From the NCBI RefSeq assembly GCF_901933205.1, contig NC_044573.1:30873493-30937492 (forward strand): a stretch of 64,000 bases of DNA. Direction: 5' to 3'. This stretch comes from Camarhynchus parvulus (lineage: Eukaryota > Chordata > Aves > Passeriformes > Thraupidae). The translations under genes were made by a program, and so were the position numbers. The notes under the pieces are model-generated. The model did no database searches. It was given only the letters and a program-made list of their open reading frames with translations, and had not been told where the DNA came from. This document shows positions 35,965 to 49,200 of this stretch, in pieces. Every line of letters starts with the position of its first letter. Within the stretch, counting starts at the first letter, position 1.

Positions 35965-37010
35965 AATGAGGGGATCAGGCATGGGTTTATGAAAGTCAGC
36001 TCCTGCTTGACCATCCTGACCTTCTGTGACAGGGTGATCCTCTTAGTGGATGAGGGGAAGGCAATGGATGTATCTACCTGGACTTAACTAAAGACTTTTG
36101 TACCAATTCCCACAGCATTCTCCAGGAGAAACTGGCTGCTCATGGCCTGGATTGGTGCACTCTTCACTGGGCAAAGAACTGTCTGGATGGCCAAGACCAA
36201 ACAGTGATGAATGGAGGTGATGAATGATGGTGGTGAACGGAGTCACACCCAGCTGGTGGCTGGTCACAAGTGCTGTTCCCCAGGGCTCATTGCTGAGGAC
36301 AGCTCTGTTTAATATTTACTGATGGTCTGGATGAGAGGACTGGGGGCACCCTCAGTCAGTTTGCAGACACACCAGTTTGGGTTGGAGTATCAATCTGCTG
36401 GGGCATAGGAAAGCCCTGCAGAGGGATCTGGACAGGCGGGATCAATGGGCTGAGACCGACTGTAGGAGGGTCAACAACGTAAAGTTCTGGGTCGTGCCCT
36501 TGGGTCACAACAACCCCTTGCAGCACTGCAGGCTGGGGCAGAGTGGCTGGAAAGCTGCCCAGCAGAAAAGGACCTGGGAGTGCTGGTTTACAGCAACTCA
36601 ACATGAGCCAGGGTGTGTCCGGGGGCCAAGGAGACCGATGGAATCCTGGCCTGTACCAGCAGTGGTGCGGCCAGCAGGACCAGGACAGGGATTGTCCCCA
36701 TTCTGCTGCACAAGTCTTATGAGGAGCAGCTGAGGGAGCTGGAGGTGTTTAATCTGGAGAAAAGGAGGTTCAGAGGGGACTTTATCGCTGTCTACAATTA
36801 TCTGAAAGGAGGTTGTAACCACATGGATGTTGGTCTCTTCTCCCAGGTAACAACTTACAGGATGAGACGAAACAGCCTCCAGTTGTGCCTGAAGAGGTAT
36901 GGATTCAATATTTAGAATGGAAATTTCTTCACCAAAAAGGTGAAGAAATGCTTCACCAATTCTCAAGCATTGCCCAGGAAAGAGGTTGAGTCACCATCCC
37001 TGAGAATTCT
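35965..37010 (+). mobile_element. CR1 LINE ORF2 fragment, decayed, internal deletion, no 3' tail
   Basis: CR1 non-LTR retrotransposon, + strand, covering the later reverse-transcriptase part of ORF2 and the region after it. It starts near CAATGAGGGGATCAGGC and passes through GTGGATGAGG, the CCACAGCATTCTCC and GAAACTGGCTGCTCATGG words and the VPQGS motif (GTTCCCCAGGGCTCA, near 36275). It then reaches the catalytic FADD box (TTTGCAGACACACC, near 36360), CAGAGGGATCTGGACAGG, and CTGGAAAGCTGCCC. The reading frame is broken: stops follow the VPQGS region, and a small deletion disrupts the FADD aspartates. Near 36697-36715 the sequence jumps from the GGGATTGTCCCC block to the CACAAGTCTTATGAGGAGC block, skipping roughly 170 bases of the consensus. 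It fades out after GAGTCACCATCCCTGAG, without the 3' end or ATTCTATG tail. Dead element. Short open frames on both strands here are by-products. Confidence 0.93.
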
Positions 37011-38252
37011 GAGTATCTGAGAACAGCGCAGATCAGTGGAAAGAAACTTTTACATCCAGTCCTCTGTTGTGGCGACCAACCATGACACAAAAATGTACTC
37101 AAAAGCACCTTTGTAAATCAGGCTGTCAGGTGCAATCTATCTAAGTACCTTCCTGGAGAGGGGACTGCACAAGCCACTTCACCATCAGCATAGCAGCAGA
37201 GCAAATCAGACATCTATCTTCAGTAACCAAGATGGATTTGTGGCATTAGGACATCAGCACTGATCTCAGTAAGTTTCTGGGTAAATATCTGAAGCATCAC
37301 ATTGGGTCTGATTTTACCACTGATAAATTGCTCTTACAAAATTTTAGCTTTAAAAGCGAGAGAAACTTCTATCCTCATTAAGTTTTCATGATCTGGACCC
37401 ATGTGCTACTTTTAGAAGAGACAAGAACTGTTCCCTTGCTCAAGTTTTCTACTGTCCACACATGCCAATATTTTTTTTTTTTTTTGAGAGAGGCAAAGGG
37501 GCGGACAACTCGACATCAAGATCTGAGAATTTGTCTACCTTATCAAAATCACTTTAGGCTTGAAAAAATTACCCTTCTTTGCAGCCTGAAAGGAATTCCA
37601 GAGCAAAATAAAATAAAATATTTTAAATGCCTATTTGTATTGTTGCATTGCTCTGTTTAACTGCTCTGGCAAACCTGATGTTGGTTATAAATTTCCTCCC
37701 TGTGCCAAGTCAACCCAGCAATAATTAAACGTCCATGCACCTGAGTTACTCTGGTCCCTTGGCCTCCTGGCAGCTGTTATTCTTTTATTCTTTCCTACTT
37801 ATGCCTGTGGCTGTCTGTGTGGTGCTTTGAATCTGGTGCATGTTCACAGAGGGCTGCAGCCTGTCAGGAAGACACCTGGCCACATGCACGCTTCTCACCC
37901 ATATGCCACCAACCCACGGTACCCCTGGGATGAGTATCCCAGCAGTCAGGGCATATCTTCCCTGCTGGCTCTGTCTTGTCCTTTCCCACACCTGAACCCT
38001 CTCCACTCCAACCCACCTGACCTCCCGGCTGCCCATACCCAGACCTAAGTGAATGTTCAGGTGAACACTTGGATCCAAGCCAGCAAAGCCATTGCTATGT
38101 TCTTATGTGCTGTGTATGATCCAATAGGTCTTTTTGTTCTTTTATGTGAACATAAGTTCACCAGAAACTCAAATACATCTAACTTGTTGAGCGATGACAG
38201 ATCTCCCAAGACAAAATGCCTTCTGCCCTGAATGCTGCGCACCGTGGCCCTG
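37011..38252. other. No gene recognised; unique sequence with a T15 run
   Basis: A T15 run lies at 37471-37485, followed by GAGAGAGGC. Frames up to 97 codons have no domain. Nothing else recognised. Confidence 0.5.
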
Positions 38253-38280
38253 GATTGTATGTTTGTGATTGTATGTTTGT
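38253..38280 (+). repeat. 14-base tandem duplication
   Basis: The unit GATTGTATGTTTGT occurs twice without a gap and without mismatch. A minor local duplication. Confidence 0.9.
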
Positions 38281-41200
38281 CGAGACCACACGTGGCCCTA
38301 TGACTTCATCATCAAGAATATTCCCAAGCATGAGGGCAAACTATTGCATTTGAGGAATGACAAAAGACCCACAGCACTCCACAAACACCAGCACTGCTGG
38401 GAACCCCAGCAGCCAAGCAGATCAGCATGCTCCCTGCCCCAAATGGCCCAGCATGCCTACAACACCATCCAGAACATGTGAGCAGCTCCACGTGTGTGCA
38501 CCTGTGCCCTATGGACTCTGTCTGGAAGCCCTGCACAGCCCCATGATCTGCCTGCCTTGGAGGAGGTGGTGCTCAGGGAGCCACGCATGTGAAGCAAGTA
38601 TCTGTCACCATGAGGCACCTTCTGCCCGAAGGTGTCACAGCAGATTGGAAAGGTCCACCATCCTCCTCACTTATCTCTTATGGTGAGCCTGAGTCAGTGA
38701 CAGAGGTGATGTGGGTGCCCCATGTTACTCAGCAGCAGCTGGCTCCCTAATGGGCATGACAACAACCAGAACAGTGGTGTGCAGAGCCCCTGGGGAATAT
38801 ACCCAGGCCTCCTTCATCCCTACAGTAAAGATAACTTCTGCCTGCAGACAGTGTCGTGTCGAGCACAGGGATCTCTGTGTCCTGTGTCTGCACTCTGCAT
38901 GAAGGAGACGCAGCATGGCTTCAGCTTGAGGTCCTGAAAGCTTCAAGACTCATACCAGCTAGTGCCAAATACTTTGTGAAAACCAAACCCCAGGGTAGGA
39001 TTTGGGGTGTGAACAGGTTTTGAAAATTCTTGCTACATACTAGTGTGGGTTTTGTTTGGTAGATAAATTCATACACAAGGAAAATGGTCCCATCTGTCGC
39101 CTTCAGACAGTAACAACTGCCCAATGTCCTCTTGGAAAGTTCTCAAAAGTGATGCTATTATGGGTGGGATACAAGTCTCCAGAGATGAGTTCTGAACTCC
39201 TTTCATTCCTGACTAGGTACATCTTTCAGAACAAAGCTAATTCTAATTTTTCTCTAGACAAAACTAGCAGTCATTCTGGAATAGAAGTTTGTTTCATGTC
39301 AGTGGAGAGGGAAGCAAAGTCTGGCCTTTGTGTTGACCTGTGTCATACCTTTGTGGCTGCATGTCACCAATGCTACAGACTGGCAGGTCTGTCAGTCTTG
39401 CACCCTGTATTCTGGTTCTCAGCTGCATCTCCTTCGCCTCCAGCCCACGCAGGATGTGCAGCTGCTGTGATGTCCTTTCTAATAACAGAGCATGCCCAAA
39501 GCTCGTCAACAATCCCTCGAGATCAAGTGATGATGTAATGTTGAGTATCTGCAGAAAGGGAGTGTGGCAAGCCTGTAGGTGCCCTAAGGACTGCACACAC
39601 CCTTGGACAGGCTCGCCTCAGGGCACAGTGCAGTGCACTTGCCATCTCCAGTGTGTGCTGTTAGGTCCACCTACTCTGCCTGGGTTTTGTGTGGTTGAGT
39701 GACTTTGAGTTTCTTTCACAGCTCAGGATGTTTCCCTCTGCTGGTATGTTGTTAGAAGGGTCAGGCATTAATTTGTGTGGTTTTATAATTGATGTGCCTG
39801 CACCTGAAGGTCACAGCAACAATTTACACCAGGAAAAATGGAACACTCAGAGGAAAGCCTTGCTCATTTTCTGCACCACAAGGGAAGTCTCTGGACCCTG
39901 CACATGACTCAGACATGGACCACAGCAACTGCAGGATTCTGGCATCAGCCTGGTGATTTTGCAGGGCTGCCTATTGTACTGTAATCACCTGCTCTCATGG
40001 GCAGCTGCACCAGCGTGACAGGTTTTCCTGCCTCTTCAAAACACAACGCTGGCCAATGGATACGGGCAGAACTTACTGTTTACACTTTTCTGCATGGCAG
40101 ACATGTCCTGTTTTTCTGTGGGAAACTGCTGCCTGGGAGGAAGTGGTGACTTCCTTGCGTGTCCTGTGTGTTACCCTTTTATCCCATCTTCACTCTAAAT
40201 CTCAGAACTGAGATTTTCCGACTGACCAAAAGGCTTTGAAATTCACGCTCTTCATGCAAGAACTGCAAGCTAAAACCCTCCTCAATGCTTCTAACACGCT
40301 TGGTTGCTTCAAAGCGTGCTTCAGAGTGGGGATTATATCCAACAGCAGTGACCAGAAAAGCCAGTGTTGGCAGTAGGCACGACCCCAAAGAATTGCTCCC
40401 TTCACCCAACTTTGACTAAAGCAGGTCCCAAGAAGAAGAAATCCTAACACATATGTGCAGTCCAGCAAACCTCAGTGCCAGGGGCTCACTGGACCTGGCT
40501 GTTTCCTTGTCAATCACTGAATTTGGGAGTGAGGCCCAAAGGAAGGCAGGTAAGTTCCATGGCAACTTTAGCCTCTCTCTGCTCACCAGGGTCAGCAGAT
40601 TGACATGCTGCAGTGGGAGTACCACGAGCAAAGCAAGGAGCCTGTTAGCCCGCTGTCAAATACATGGTGGTAAATGAAATTACTCCAGTCCAAAAGCCAG
40701 CCTCATTTGCCTGAAGATTTTATTCTGATGCTAGAAAGCATGGTGCAGGAGATGGGAAGTTCCTCCACAGCCCTCAGGAAAGTCCTGTCTTCCCAGACTA
40801 TATCCTGAGCTTCTTTGGGCCTGTATACCAGTGCACAGATTCACCACCTGAGTAAAGAAGTTGTAGAGCACGGTGCTTTAATAACACCAAGGACACACAA
40901 ATGCATACAAAGTTTATGGGTGTCTTTCAGATGCTCAGGTGTTTTCCTGCACCAGGTGGAATGTGAAGAGGAAATCGGCAGTCCTCTGGGGACTGCACAG
41001 ACAGGGAGGCTGTTTCACTCACTTGGCATCTGCAAGGACACAAAATGAGTGTGATAGTATCAATAGAGGCTCTAATTAATGTTTTATGTGACAGACAAAA
41101 CCCCTCTGGAACTGAAAAGAGAGACCTGGAAACTCCAAATGGCAAGGGTGATACAGGGTGGCGGCTGGAGAGAGAAAAATCCAGTCGACTGTAGACCTGA

Positions 41201-44200
41201 TTTGTACAAGAATTGCACACATCCACTACCTGTCTCCAGCCAAGGAATGTGAGATTGTATGGTCTGCCTGGCTCACCCAGCCTGGTTCTTAGTTCTCACA
41301 GGCACCACATTTCAGGAATATATTGAATTCCATCTTAAAAGGGGCTTGGTATTTGCCTGGAGTAGAAGTCTGTTTCAGAGCCCAGTTACTGAACACAACT
41401 CCTCCAGGGTTATGGCATGTTTGACAGAGGTCATGAGCCTCATTGGAAAAGTGATTGCAGAAGTGGAGCTTTGGCTAGAGGTTGGGTAACATCAGAAATA
41501 TTGAGCCTCCTCCAAATTTCCCTCCAAATTTGCTGTCCTACCCTCACGCGCATCACCTTCTTGTCTTTTAAGATGGAAAAGGCAGCATGCATGCTTCAGT
41601 AGCTACCCAGTGTTTGTTTATTTTTTTATGACCCATTTGCCTTAAAATTATCTTGGTCTATTCCCAGTCTCCACAGATCAGCCTTAAAGTTACCATGTAA
41701 ATCACAGCTCTCCTCATTCCATACACACAGACAGGGAGCAATGGAGAAGCTATAAAAAGAAATTTGGCACTTTTTCAGCTTATCATCTAAGTGTAATTGG
41801 TTGTTCTTTACACAAGAAAAAAGTTGACATCTTGCCTATATTATTTGCATGGAAGAGGTGAAGCTAGATGGGGTGTTATAGTGGAAAATTCCTGAAAAAG
41901 CAAGAAGTGAATGGCAGAGAAAGGTCTCTTGGCCAGCTGTCAGGTCTAGGTTTCACCCTGGCTCACCCCTGCATGGAAAGGAAAAACATGTCTCCTCTCT
42001 ATGGTGGCTGGGTGGACGAAAGAGTTGAGAGCAGCAGGGACCCTGATTTACAGCCCAGCTGTCCTCACTCAGAGGACATGATCAAAGCACCCTGCGATCC
42101 CCCACTGAAGAGATGGGAAGAAACGGCCGACTGGCCATCTGCTTGGCATGTTCAGCTCTAGCATGAGGCCAGGCAAGGGCTTTGTTTTCATGGACCAGAG
42201 CCTCTCACAGTGGCTGCTGAGAGGAAGTGGCTGAAAACTAATTCTCAATTAAGTTGTGGAACCAGTAGGTGGGAAGTTCCATGCAAGCCAAAAGCCCATA
42301 ATCTCGTCTAGAGATGACTTTTGTTAAGAAAGAAAAGGGTTTGTGATGTCCTGTCCACAAATTTCCTGGTGTACTCTGGAGGAGGTCATGACCCCTGAAA
42401 ACTTGTGCCCTTCTCCCACTGAGGACTGATGCAGCCATTTGGAGACCCACCTAGCAGAACATGAGCAGATCCCAAACCAGAGGCATAAAACAGCAACGTG
42501 GGATACTGCTCTCTGTGTTGAGCACAGGACCAGGCCAAGGCCTTCTGTGGTTATGGGATAAGTATACTAGGTCACAAGTCACAAGCCCAGGCTGAGCTCA
42601 GAGCAGAGATGACTGTGGTCTCCTCGGGCCTTTGCCATGGCATGAGTGTGAGGCATCTCCAGAGACATGGCTTGACAGAGGCAATCAGCTTATCATCCTG
42701 GAGAAAAGGCGTAAGACACAGGCCATGCCTGGTGCTGTGCTATTTCCAGAACATGGGACCAAAGGGGCTCCTTGGGATTTGAGGGCAGGGCTTGCACAGG
42801 TGTATACTGCCAGCCTGAATTACATGGCAGGGTGCCACGGACCCCTCACATACACTGCTGATGGCCAGGCCACCAGACCTGGCTCACCTCCAGATGCCTA
42901 CTTGGAAAAGGAAGGGTACCCATAGTAAGCAAGCAAGAAAACTGGCTGAAGGGACCCTTGTGAGAGCAGTCCCACTCCCTGCCTGCAACCCCAGCAGCAT
43001 TTCCTCCACCACAACATGGTGTTGTGTGTCTTGGATTATTTGATCTTTGGGACTTTCTTGAGGGGAAAAGCAAGGAAGGGCCTTTGTGGAAATGTCGTGC
43101 AGCTTGCCACCAAAGGGGCGGCTCCAGGGCAGCCTCAGGAGGCGCCACTCTGGGGCTGGCATGGCTACAGAGCATGTGGGCTGTGTGAGGATACTGGGTC
43201 CTCCCACCTGGTGAAGGCTGCAAAGGAAGCTGATTAATGCCTGGGGGGCTGATTGTTCTTCCCTTATGAACCTGGATAAGGGGTGGTTAGTGAAGAAAGG
43301 GACTGTGATTTGGGAACATATATATATGGGCTATGGGAAATAAGGAATACTTGAGTCCCTAAAAGGACAGACCTAGGCAGAAGGGATGTGCAGAGGACAG
43401 TCACTGGGGCATATGTGGTATAGAGGTGGACTTTATGGACAGGGGTAGCTTCCACTTTGGGCCAGTCCTGCAAATCCAGCTGTGATTCCTCAGACTCACA
43501 AGTTGGAAAATCCAGCAAAGCATTAGATTCCACCTCCAGCATGTTTATTCCTTCAGTTCCTCCAGCCACCTCCTCACCCTAGCCTCTTAGCTCTAATCCT
43601 TCATGTTTACATCACACTGCCTACCAGGAGGACTAACTCTTGGCCTGTACAGGAGCTTGGTTCTTGAGGCTTGCTCTCACCATCACAGCCACGCCCTAAG
43701 GCACAAGCCACCTGCATGGACACCCTTCCCTAACACCACTGCCAGCCTGAAGGAAGTGGTTGAAACATGACTTCCACACCTGGTGTTGACTCCTGGTGCT
43801 GTTGCCATTTCCAGTTTTATTCAGTATGGCTTCCTGGATAAACAGATGGATTTTCCTCTCCTGACCTTTCATAAATATTATTTCAAGGATGCCTTTGAAA
43901 TTGTGCAAACAATCACCTGTTTTCCACCTTCACACAATATTTTTACTGTCCTTCATTATGCAGATGTTTTTTTAGTCCTTGCCTGAGTTAACATTCTTCT
44001 CCAGTGGCTCTCACTTCTGTTTACCTCATAAGCAACAAGTGCCTTTCAGCCACAGCCCTGAATTTCTTGCATCCCAAATGATTTCACAGTACTTCAGTCA
44101 CAGCAACAACTGAGGGATTCTTACAGTATTAGAGGCCTGCACCTTCCTCACAGAGATATCAAGGATTCTATCAAAAAGGCCTAGCCTGACAAGGTTTTCT

Positions 44201-45891
44201 TCCTTGAAGAACTAAAATGTTAAATTTGGATGTCTTACATTACTGTAGAATATGGGCAAGTGAGGGAAAACCTGCCCTTACGTGCCTTAAAGCTTGTCTT
44301 TTTTCCTAACTGTGTGATTTGGTGCAAGCAAAAGGTATATTTTCTCCCCATGACACTTTATTTATTTATATTATCTACCACAGATATAACACAAATATGG
44401 AAGATTGTAAACATGAATGGCTGGGGTGAGGTAGCAGAAGCAGTCACCCCATCTGTATTTCAGAATTTAGTGCAACCATAAAAACCATTCCTGATAAAAT
44501 ACTAGAAGCAAAATCAGCAATGAATGCATCATCACCATCATAAAGGCACTGAGAAGCCAACCACAAACAAGCACAAAGGGGAGTCTTGAAGGCCTCTGAA
44601 TTTTGCTGATTTACTGCTACTGCTCTTTTTTTTGTACTTATTAGCTGCCACCCCATCTTGAGTAACATCTCTGAAGCAAGCCCTGGAGAAGTGTGGCAGC
44701 CAGAGGCTATTTTTCCTCTGTTCTCATCTTCTGCTTGAAGACCTTTGCTCCCTCAGCAAATCCTAACAAACTTATATGGCACTTGAATGAACAGCTTAAC
44801 TGTAAACACAGAGCAGGACCAAAGGTGAGATAAACAGGAGCCCAGCAGCTCTCAATGATCCGGGAACAAGGGGCAGAGTTGAGGTTCAAGAATTGGACTG
44901 AGACTGATGTTTGCTTGCCCCTGAGATCACAGGATGTTGTTTTGAGGACCCTTTCCATGGGGTTCTTGCAGGAAATTCACTGCCTGTTAAAAGCAAAGTG
45001 GAAGAGAAGAACAAAATTAACTCCATAGCTCAGACCACTGACTGACCCTCTGACATGCTCACCCACTGCCTGGTCATCCATCACACTGACCTCATTAGCA
45101 GCAATGGGGTCCTCCTGCAGTTTATGCACCCTCTGCTAGTACAGCTCCCTGGGACAGGAGTTTCCCTTCACCATGTTTGCACAACACACAGAGCCAGGGA
45201 GAATCAGTGGAAATACTTACAGATAGATAACCTTTGTTTTTCTAAGAGCAGACTTGCGTTGCTTTTGGCAACATTTGACACAGCCAGCTTTAAAACACTT
45301 GTCCTGGACCAGGAGCATGAAAAAGCTCAGCAGGATTGCACTGAGAGGGCGCCTTGTTCCTTGAAGAGAGGACTGGTATTAGCTGCTGCTTCCTCACAGC
45401 CAGCACTACCTGTGAGACCTCAGCTCATCTGCCTTCCCCCAGCACCTCCAGGAATGCATGTGGCTTCATGGTGCAGTGAGGAGGGTGCCAAGGGCTGAGA
45501 TGTAAGGCCAGAGTGACTTGACCAGGTGATGTGCTTGGAGTGCTGCGCTGCACCTTTCTGCAGACGTGCCAGCTGTGTGTTGGTGAAGCTGATTCTGCAT
45601 TGTGTTATTTACTTCCATACCCCACCCAGCATGGCTGCACCTGGCACCAGTGTCTGCAGACAGAGCAGGCTGGAATGTTTTAAAACACAGCTTTTTGCCC
45701 CAAAAGATTTTTATATTAAATGCATTGTTTTTAATAACCAGATATGAATATCAGTGGAAATTTCCCTGGCAAAATATGTCAATATGGGCATCTTCTTTGT
45801 TCTGGGTGGAGAGTACATATTCATAAATTTTGAAAATTCAAAATTTTTTTGCAGTTTTCATTGTAATGCTTTTTAACTTAATGAGAGACCC
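38281..45891. other. No gene recognised; unique sequence
   Basis: Frames of 160 (39056-39538), 147 (45055-45498) and 125 (42846-43223, minus) codons are the longest. None shows a domain, a membrane pattern or good splice boundaries. A 12-base perfect duplication, CCTCCAAATTT(C/G), lies at 41509-41532. A CAG|GTAAGT donor-like word lies near 40545-40553 without a matching strong acceptor. No transposon recognised. Confidence 0.45.
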
Positions 45892-46213
45892 AGCATGCTA
45901 TCATCATATGAAAGCCTTGAAATATTGCCATTTTATTTCCTTTCTTAAATCATGATGGACAGCTGCTATTTAGTACTAATTAAAACACCTTATCTTTTTT
46001 CACAGATCAAAGTGTCTCCTGTTTGTTTTGTAATGAAGCAGTGTGACACTTTTTGTGTTTGACTTTTTGTCAGACTGTTTCATTACAAACAAAAGTCACT
46101 TTGATCTGTAGAGAAAGATAAGATTTTTTTTAATTAGTACTATATAACAGCTGACCTTAATTGTGCTTAAAAATAGAAGAATGGAAGGCTTCAAATCCGC
46201 TGTCATATCATGC
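45892..46213. repeat. Large imperfect inverted repeat (palindromic MITE-like or hairpin RNA source)
   Basis: The two halves are reverse complements around a centre near 46056. The core arms run from 45960 (CAGCTGCTATTTAGTACTAATT...) and back from 46153 (CAGCTGTTATATAGTACTAATT... read on the minus strand). They share GTACTAATTAAAA, CTTATCTTT, ACAGATCAAAGTG, GTAATGAA.CAGT.TGAC and similar words, at roughly 80-85 per cent over the outer 55 bases by eye. Weaker symmetry continues outward through TTAA, AAGCCTT and GCATG.TAT to about 45892 and 46213. The spacer is at most a few tens of bases. No coding frame and no clear target-site duplication is seen. The structure suggests an old palindromic DNA-transposon fossil. 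If transcribed, either strand would fold into a hairpin of about 90 base pairs. Family unknown to me. Confidence 0.85.
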
Positions 46214-49200
46214 ACTAAAGCTTTGTCCTAAAACAGGCAGCAATCTCTGTAAAACACAAAAAAGACATGAATTAGGATTTTTAACAGATGCTTTGGAATT
46301 CCAGAATGTAAATGAAATATAAAATGTAAACCCTAAAATCCCCAAACTGGAAACACTATGAGGATCCATATTGTAAGAAAAAAAAATTATTTGCAAATCT
46401 CTTTCAGAATTACTCTTCACATGGAAAAGTTGAGGGTCTTGTCCTGAAAATCCATGGGCAAGGGCTAAGAAGAAAATCATGGGACAATTTTTTGGCATGT
46501 TAGGACAACCCACAGCCTTGGTGTTCCCCTGGCTCCTCTTCACTTCTAGACATGGAAATAGCCACATTTGCTAGATTCGTATCTGCTGCTCTGTATGAGC
46601 GTTGCCTTGAGCAGCAGAGTCCCATTCTTGACTGGCACCTGATGATACTGCAGATGAAGAGTAATAAAGCACCTTTTGGCAAGGAGACAGCTCCTCTTTC
46701 CTGCTACACTCACATTTTGAATCGGCCTTTCCAGAGATGACTGCCCACAAATTTATCGCCCCTAACTCCAGGTCGGGCACCAGCTCCAAACATCAGAACC
46801 TTTGGTTCTCTGCACTAGCTCTGTACCAAATTTTGGGCCAAAGCCAGACTTCCAGCCGTTCTCTCCAGACCAATTCACAGTTTGGGTGCTGACTTACTAA
46901 GGGAACTGTTTCATGCTTTCTGGTGGTGGCTGCTCACACCAGCAGTGATTCACCCTAGAACTTTCAGTCTCAAGGGAATGCTGATGTCTGCAGCAGATGG
47001 GCATCTTACCTGCAGCTGACTCCCACCCATGGAGCTTGCCCCTGCAGGGAGCCACAGGAATGACTCCCAGCTTTCCCATCTCCCAAGGCCAGAGGCATGT
47101 CTCATTTCAGCCAACTCACCAGAACAATGCCACACATGCCAAATTCAACCCTCACTGCTGCAAGCACCGAAGCAGATTGTCTGTCCCACTGATGCAGAGG
47201 TCGCCAGCACAACTAAAGGACCTGCTCCCGAGCCAAAACTGTGTGGAAACAGGAGGGATGGCAAGGGAAAGTGGCAGCATCCCTGCCAGCGGCACATCTC
47301 TGCCAGCAGCCAGCACCACATGCTTCATGGGAGGTAGTAAAACCCTCGTAGTGGACAGTTATGCAATAAGCTTCCTTGTCTAGCTCGCAGCAATTATTGT
47401 CATGCAAGATGAAGATTTATATCCCATGTAGGTTTTTAGCCCAGCTGGTGTAGGGGTGGATGATATTTTTATTGCTTCTGTATGGAAAATGTGAGAGTAA
47501 TGTCTTCCCAAGCTCTTGGCCCCAGTCGTGCTTTCACACAGAGAATTCCACAGGTTACATACTGTGTAATGCAGCGTGTTCCTTTATTAGTATTTCAGGT
47601 ACAGTATTTTAAGTCATGATCTTTTTTCTTGCTCATTCTGGTATTTTAATAAAGAGTAAATGCCTGGATCTTATGCGCCTTCTCCCTGCCAATATTCTTT
47701 TCATTCCCATGTCACATGTCTCTCATTAAATTAATAGTCCTAAACTTTTCTTTGTGAAATCCTTTTCTAATAATTTGTATAAACTATCTTTAGACATCTT
47801 CTATTTCTGATATACCCTTCAGAAAATGACAAAATCTGAGTACATAATTTCAAATGTAGACATAATTTCGATTCATAGGAAGGTATCATAATACAACATT
47901 TTCAGTACTAGCTATTGTGATCCCTACTGCTTAAGGAGCCTGAAAAGGGCGCTTGATGTTTTCCCGAGTAAGAAATAAATAATTTAGGGCCTGTCATGTT
48001 ACGTAAGTAGCTTAAATTGATTTTTCATGTTGCATTACCTTGAACTTATCCCTGCTGAAATTAAACTGCCAGCTGCCTCTCCTGGAGATCCTCATGTTCT
48101 CCTCTTCTTCAGTGCTCTCAGCAACACCAGTACCCAGGGCCCAGGCAGGTGCAGCAGATGCCACACAGCCCTCTGGCAGTCTTGTATGGTGGGTAACATA
48201 TCCACCATCCTCCACCCACTGCTGGGGAGACTGCTGCTGAGTGTTCTGCTACACAGACAGGACTGCAGCGAAGGTGATGTGAGCCCACAAAGAATGGCTA
48301 CTGTCTGAGGGGCTAAATCCTTACCTCTGCATGCCCACAGGGATCCTCAGGAGCTTTTCATCCTTCTCAGTACTAGCCATAACTTTTCTTTCAGTCCTCT
48401 TTTCCTCAAGCCTTGGTGATTGCTGAACAAGGTAACACCTTGTCTTGGGGTGAACACCTATCTCTTGGAAGACAGCCAGTCCCAAGTTGAGAGCACAAGG
48501 CTCAGTGATCCCACTCCATTGGTGTACATTCCTCCATGGGTCAAACTAGAATTTGGCACATGACCCTAGCTCCATACACCATCTTTCACCTGATGCTGAT
48601 GATGCTGCTGGGAATATCCATCTCTTTGTGATTGCTGCTGTTTTTTAATTGTGATCAGTGATTCAGCACAGGCTGGAGGAGTTGCATCAGTAAAGCTGAG
48701 AGCAATGGAAAGTGATTTGGCTGAACCTGGATCAGGAAAGCTCCATACCTTCTTTACAGTGACAAGGAAGAGCAGAATTTGGAAGAAAATTGGCAAGGTC
48801 CTATAGCTCTTCAAGATTTATCTCTTGGTACAGACTCTTGGTGCCTTGAAAGGGGCTTCATTAGAGCTGTTTATGTAGAATTGTCTAAACCCTCAGTAGT
48901 TATAAATCAGCACTGTTCCAATTAATTCAATGAAACTGCCAACTGACACCAGATAAGCACATAGTATTGAATTCAACCAGATCACCTTCTTTTCATAAAT
49001 ACCTGTCTGGTAGTTTTCCCTCCAGGAGCCTGCAGACCTTTCCTCCTGGAATCCAGCAGACTCCATGTCCTTGCTGTCTCTGGGCACAAAGTAACATCTG
49101 AGTGTTAGCTCCATAAAAAAAAAAAAAAAGAGTCACACGGGTTTTTTTACAACAGATACAACAGAGACCTATTAGCAAGTCAAAGCAACAGCTTGGAATG

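Noticed and set aside
36377..36966. Frames of 100-122 codons within the CR1 fragment
   Set aside because: They do not follow the ORF2 frame continuously and are broken by stops and indels. Covered by the CR1 annotation.
40460..40556. Possible exon ending at CAG|GTAAGT near 40548
   Set aside because: The donor is good but no convincing acceptor with a pyrimidine tract precedes it, and the peptide has no recognisable similarity.
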